Shown piece by piece: positions 6,254 to 7,928 of a stretch of DNA of 7,928 bases (within the stretch, counting starts at the first letter, position 1; each line of letters opens with the position of its first letter). The position numbers and the translations under genes were made by a program. The notes beneath the pieces were generated by a model. It did no database searches. It had not been told where the DNA came from and saw only the letters and a list, made by a program, of their open reading frames with translations. Location of the stretch: NCBI GenBank assembly GCA_002297645.1, contig DBMH01000028.1, positions 1 to 7,928 on the forward strand, given 5' to 3'. This DNA is from Rhodanobacteraceae bacterium UBA703. GTDB taxonomy: Bacteria; Pseudomonadota; Gammaproteobacteria; Xanthomonadales; Rhodanobacteraceae.

Positions 6254-6282
6254 TTGCCCCGGCGCCTCGCCCGGCCGAGAAT
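6254..6282 (+). promoter_or_regulatory. Putative dxs promoter
   Basis: TTGCCC (6254-6259) and GAGAAT (6277-6282) have the ideal 17-base spacing. The predicted transcript start falls at or within a base or two of the dxs ATG (6289), so the message could be leaderless. The alternative is that GAGA (6277-6280), 8 bases before the ATG, acts as a weak ribosome binding site and the true promoter lies further upstream. Confidence 0.35.
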
Positions 6283-6288
6283 ACGCGG

Positions 6289-7928
6289 ATGATCGACAGC
6301 CACCGCTATCCCCGCCTCGCCCGCATCGACTCGCCGGCGGACCTTCGCCGTTTCCCCGAATCCGAACTCGGCGACGTCGCGCGCGAACTGCGCGCCTACC
6401 TGATCGAGTCCGTGGCGACCTCGGGCGGCCACTTCGGCGCCAATCTCGGCGTCGTCGAGCTGACCGTGGCGTTGCACTATCTCTACGAGACGCCCGAGGA
6501 CCGGCTGGTCTGGGACGTCGGCCACCAGTGCTATCCACACAAGATCCTGACCGGCCGCCGCGACCGCATCACGACGGTCAAGAAGAAGGACGGCGTGGCG
6601 CCGTTCCCGAAGCGCGACGAGAGCGAATACGACACCTTCGGCGTCGGCCACTCCTCGACGTCGATCTCCGCCGCGCTCGGCATGGCCATCGCCGCGCAGC
6701 GCAAGGGCGACCACCGCAAGGTCGTCGCCGTGATCGGCGACGGCGCGATGACCGCCGGCATGGCGTTCGAGGCGCTGAACCACGGCGGCGACGTCGAGCC
6801 GGACATGCTGGTCATCCTCAACGACAACCAGATGTCGATCAGCGAGAACGTCGGCGCGCTGCCGCGCATGCTCGCGCGCCTGATGGCGAGCCGCACGCTG
6901 AACAAGATCCGCGAAGGCGGCAAGAAGATGATGAAGCGCGACGGCATCCTGTGGCGCTTCATGAAGCGCTGGGAGGAACACGCCAAGGGCATGTTCGTGC
7001 CGTCGACGCTGTTCGAGGAATTCGGCTTCCACTACACCGGCCCGATCGACGGGCACGACATCCCGCAACTGGTCTCGACGCTGCGCACGCTGAGGGAGCT
7101 CAAGGGGCCGCAGTTCCTGCACGTCGTCACGACCAAGGGCAAGGGCTACGCGCCGGCCGAGCGCGAACAGATCGAATACCACGCCGTCGGCCCGTTCGAT
7201 CCCGTCGCCGGCGTCGTCAAGAAGGCCGGCGCGTCGAAACCGACCTACACCGAGATCTTCAGCGACTGGCTGTGCGACATGGCGGCCGCCGATCCGCGCC
7301 TGTACGGCATCACTCCGGCGATGCGCGAAGGCTCCGGCCTCGTGCGCTTCTCGAAGGAATACCCGCAGCGCTACTTCGACGTGTCGATCGCCGAACAGCA
7401 CGCGGTCACGCTGGCCGCCGGCATGGCCTGCGAAGGCGCCAAGCCGGTCGTGGCGATCTACTCGACCTTCCTGCAACGCGGCTTCGACCAGGTGGCGCAC
7501 GACGTGGCGCTGCAGAAGCTGCCGGTGCGTTTCCCGATCGACCGCGCCGGCTTCGTCGGCGCCGACGGCGCGACCCATGCGGGATCGTTCGACCTCGCCT
7601 TCCTCGGCTGCCTGCCGAACTTCGTGATCATGGCGCCGGCCGACGAGGCCGAGCTCGTCCACATGGTGGCGACCTCGGTGGCGATCGACGACCGGCCCTC
7701 CGCCTTCCGCTTCCCGCGCGGCGAAGGCGTCGGCTGCGAGATGCCGGAGCGCGGCGTGCCCCTGGAGATCGGCCGCGGCCGGATCATGCGCGAGGGCACC
7801 AAGGTGGCGATCCTGTCGCTCGGCACCCGGCTCGCCGCGGCGCTGGAGGCGGCGGAGACGCTGGAGGCGCACGGGCTCTCGACCACGGTCGCCGACGCCC
7901 GCTTCATGAAGCCGCTCGACCGCGACCT
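6289..7928 (+). CDS. dxs: 1-deoxy-D-xylulose-5-phosphate synthase (cut off at window end)
   Basis: A cytoplasmic thiamine-diphosphate enzyme that condenses pyruvate with glyceraldehyde 3-phosphate to DXP, entry step of the MEP isoprenoid pathway and a source of precursor for thiamine and pyridoxal. 546 of an expected 620-640 residues are visible. Landmarks: SGGHFGANLG near residue 46, the thiamine-diphosphate motif GDG (150-152) with metal ligands Asp151 and Asn180 (NDN), the loop EGGKK, catalytic Glu369 in IAEQHAV, and His430 in DGATHAG. Numbering is one less than in E. coli, so there is no large net length change. The start MIDSHRYPRLARI matches xanthomonad Dxs. From about residue 412 onward the wording (PVRFPIDRAGFVGADGATHA, ADEAELVHMVATS, REGTKVAILSLGTRL, GLSTTVADARFMKPLD) is that of alphaproteobacterial Dxs, while the earlier part is gammaproteobacterial. 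The transketolase C-terminal domain is cut by the window edge. Confidence 0.97.
   Translation, partial: MIDSHRYPRLARIDSPADLRRFPESELGDVARELRAYLIESVATSGGHFGANLGVVELTVALHYLYETPEDRLVWDVGHQCYPHKILTGRRDRITTVKKKDGVAPFPKRDESEYDTFGVGHSSTSISAALGMAIAAQRKGDHRKVVAVIGDGAMTAGMAFEALNHGGDVEPDMLVILNDNQMSISENVGALPRMLARLMASRTLNKIREGGKKMMKRDGILWRFMKRWEEHAKGMFVPSTLFEEFGFHYTGPIDGHDIPQLVSTLRTLRELKGPQFLHVVTTKGKGYAPAEREQIEYHAVGPFDPVAGVVKKAGASKPTYTEIFSDWLCDMAAADPRLYGITPAMREGSGLVRFSKEYPQRYFDVSIAEQHAVTLAAGMACEGAKPVVAIYSTFLQRGFDQVAHDVALQKLPVRFPIDRAGFVGADGATHAGSFDLAFLGCLPNFVIMAPADEAELVHMVATSVAIDDRPSAFRFPRGEGVGCEMPERGVPLEIGRGRIMREGTKVAILSLGTRLAAALEAAETLEAHGLSTTVADARFMKPLDRD

Larger units (their letters stand above)
5942..6288. 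other. Non-coding gap of 347 bases between the propeller lipoprotein gene and dxs
   Basis: No supported gene lies here. The part nearest the lipoprotein gene holds two GC-rich hairpins (5972-6000 and 6024-6045). They share the 10-base direct repeat ACGGCTCGCC (5984-5993 and 6022-6031). The last 35 bases hold a putative dxs promoter. Minus-strand reading frames cross the region, one starting at 6124 with a fair ribosome binding site, but their translations look like non-coding Arg/Ala-rich sequence. The middle (about 6046-6250) shows nothing recognisable. Confidence 0.5.

Noticed and set aside
6217..7872. Long minus-strand open frame (551 codons) opposite dxs
   Set aside because: It is the antisense shadow of dxs, with repetitive V/A/H/R/D composition and no family resemblance.

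Overview
The window is high-GC, densely coding DNA, and every gene I can support lies on the + strand. It looks like a chromosomal segment of a gammaproteobacterium, most likely of the order Xanthomonadales (Xanthomonadaceae/Rhodanobacteraceae). The evidence, from memory of these families, is the N-terminal half of the Dxs protein (start MIDSHRYPRLARI), the LEA-type lipoprotein, the long acyl-CoA dehydrogenase, the stand-alone HNH protein, and promoter-like -10 elements of the form TAnnnT. No rRNA, tRNA, CRISPR array, insertion sequence or phage gene was found.

Layout. 1-239 is the 3' end of an ABC transporter ATPase, possibly of the molybdate (ModC) type. A 284-base gap follows. It holds a small hairpin, a 16-bp interrupted palindrome, a putative promoter and a perfect 14-bp palindrome (502-515). 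524-3308 is a probable three-gene operon: a small LEA/WHy-domain lipoprotein, a 596-residue acyl-CoA dehydrogenase of the DmdC/FadE-like long family, and a GNAT acetyltransferase. 3535-4128 encodes a stand-alone HNH nuclease-fold protein behind its own putative promoter. 4244-5941 encodes a large lipoprotein whose C-terminal two thirds reads as a seven-bladed beta-propeller with Asp-boxes. Its codon use is visibly less GC-biased than that of its neighbours. 5942-6288 is the only gap over 300 bases and holds two hairpins and a putative promoter. 6289 to the window edge is dxs, first enzyme of the MEP isoprenoid pathway, cut off by the window end.

How the genes may work together. The clearest regulatory signal is the palindrome CAAACGATCGTTTG. 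It sits between a putative -10 element and the first start codon of the lipoprotein/acyl-CoA dehydrogenase/GNAT operon. It matches the binding consensus known for PsrA, the TetR-family fatty-acid-responsive repressor (G/C-AAAC-N2-4-GTTT-G/C). A PsrA-type site in front of an acyl-CoA dehydrogenase operon makes functional sense and would place the envelope lipoprotein under fatty-acid control. A second notable point is that Dxs appears mosaic: gammaproteobacterial up to about residue 412 and alphaproteobacterial-like afterwards. The remaining genes look like ordinary chromosomal genes. I found no convincing new multi-gene system.
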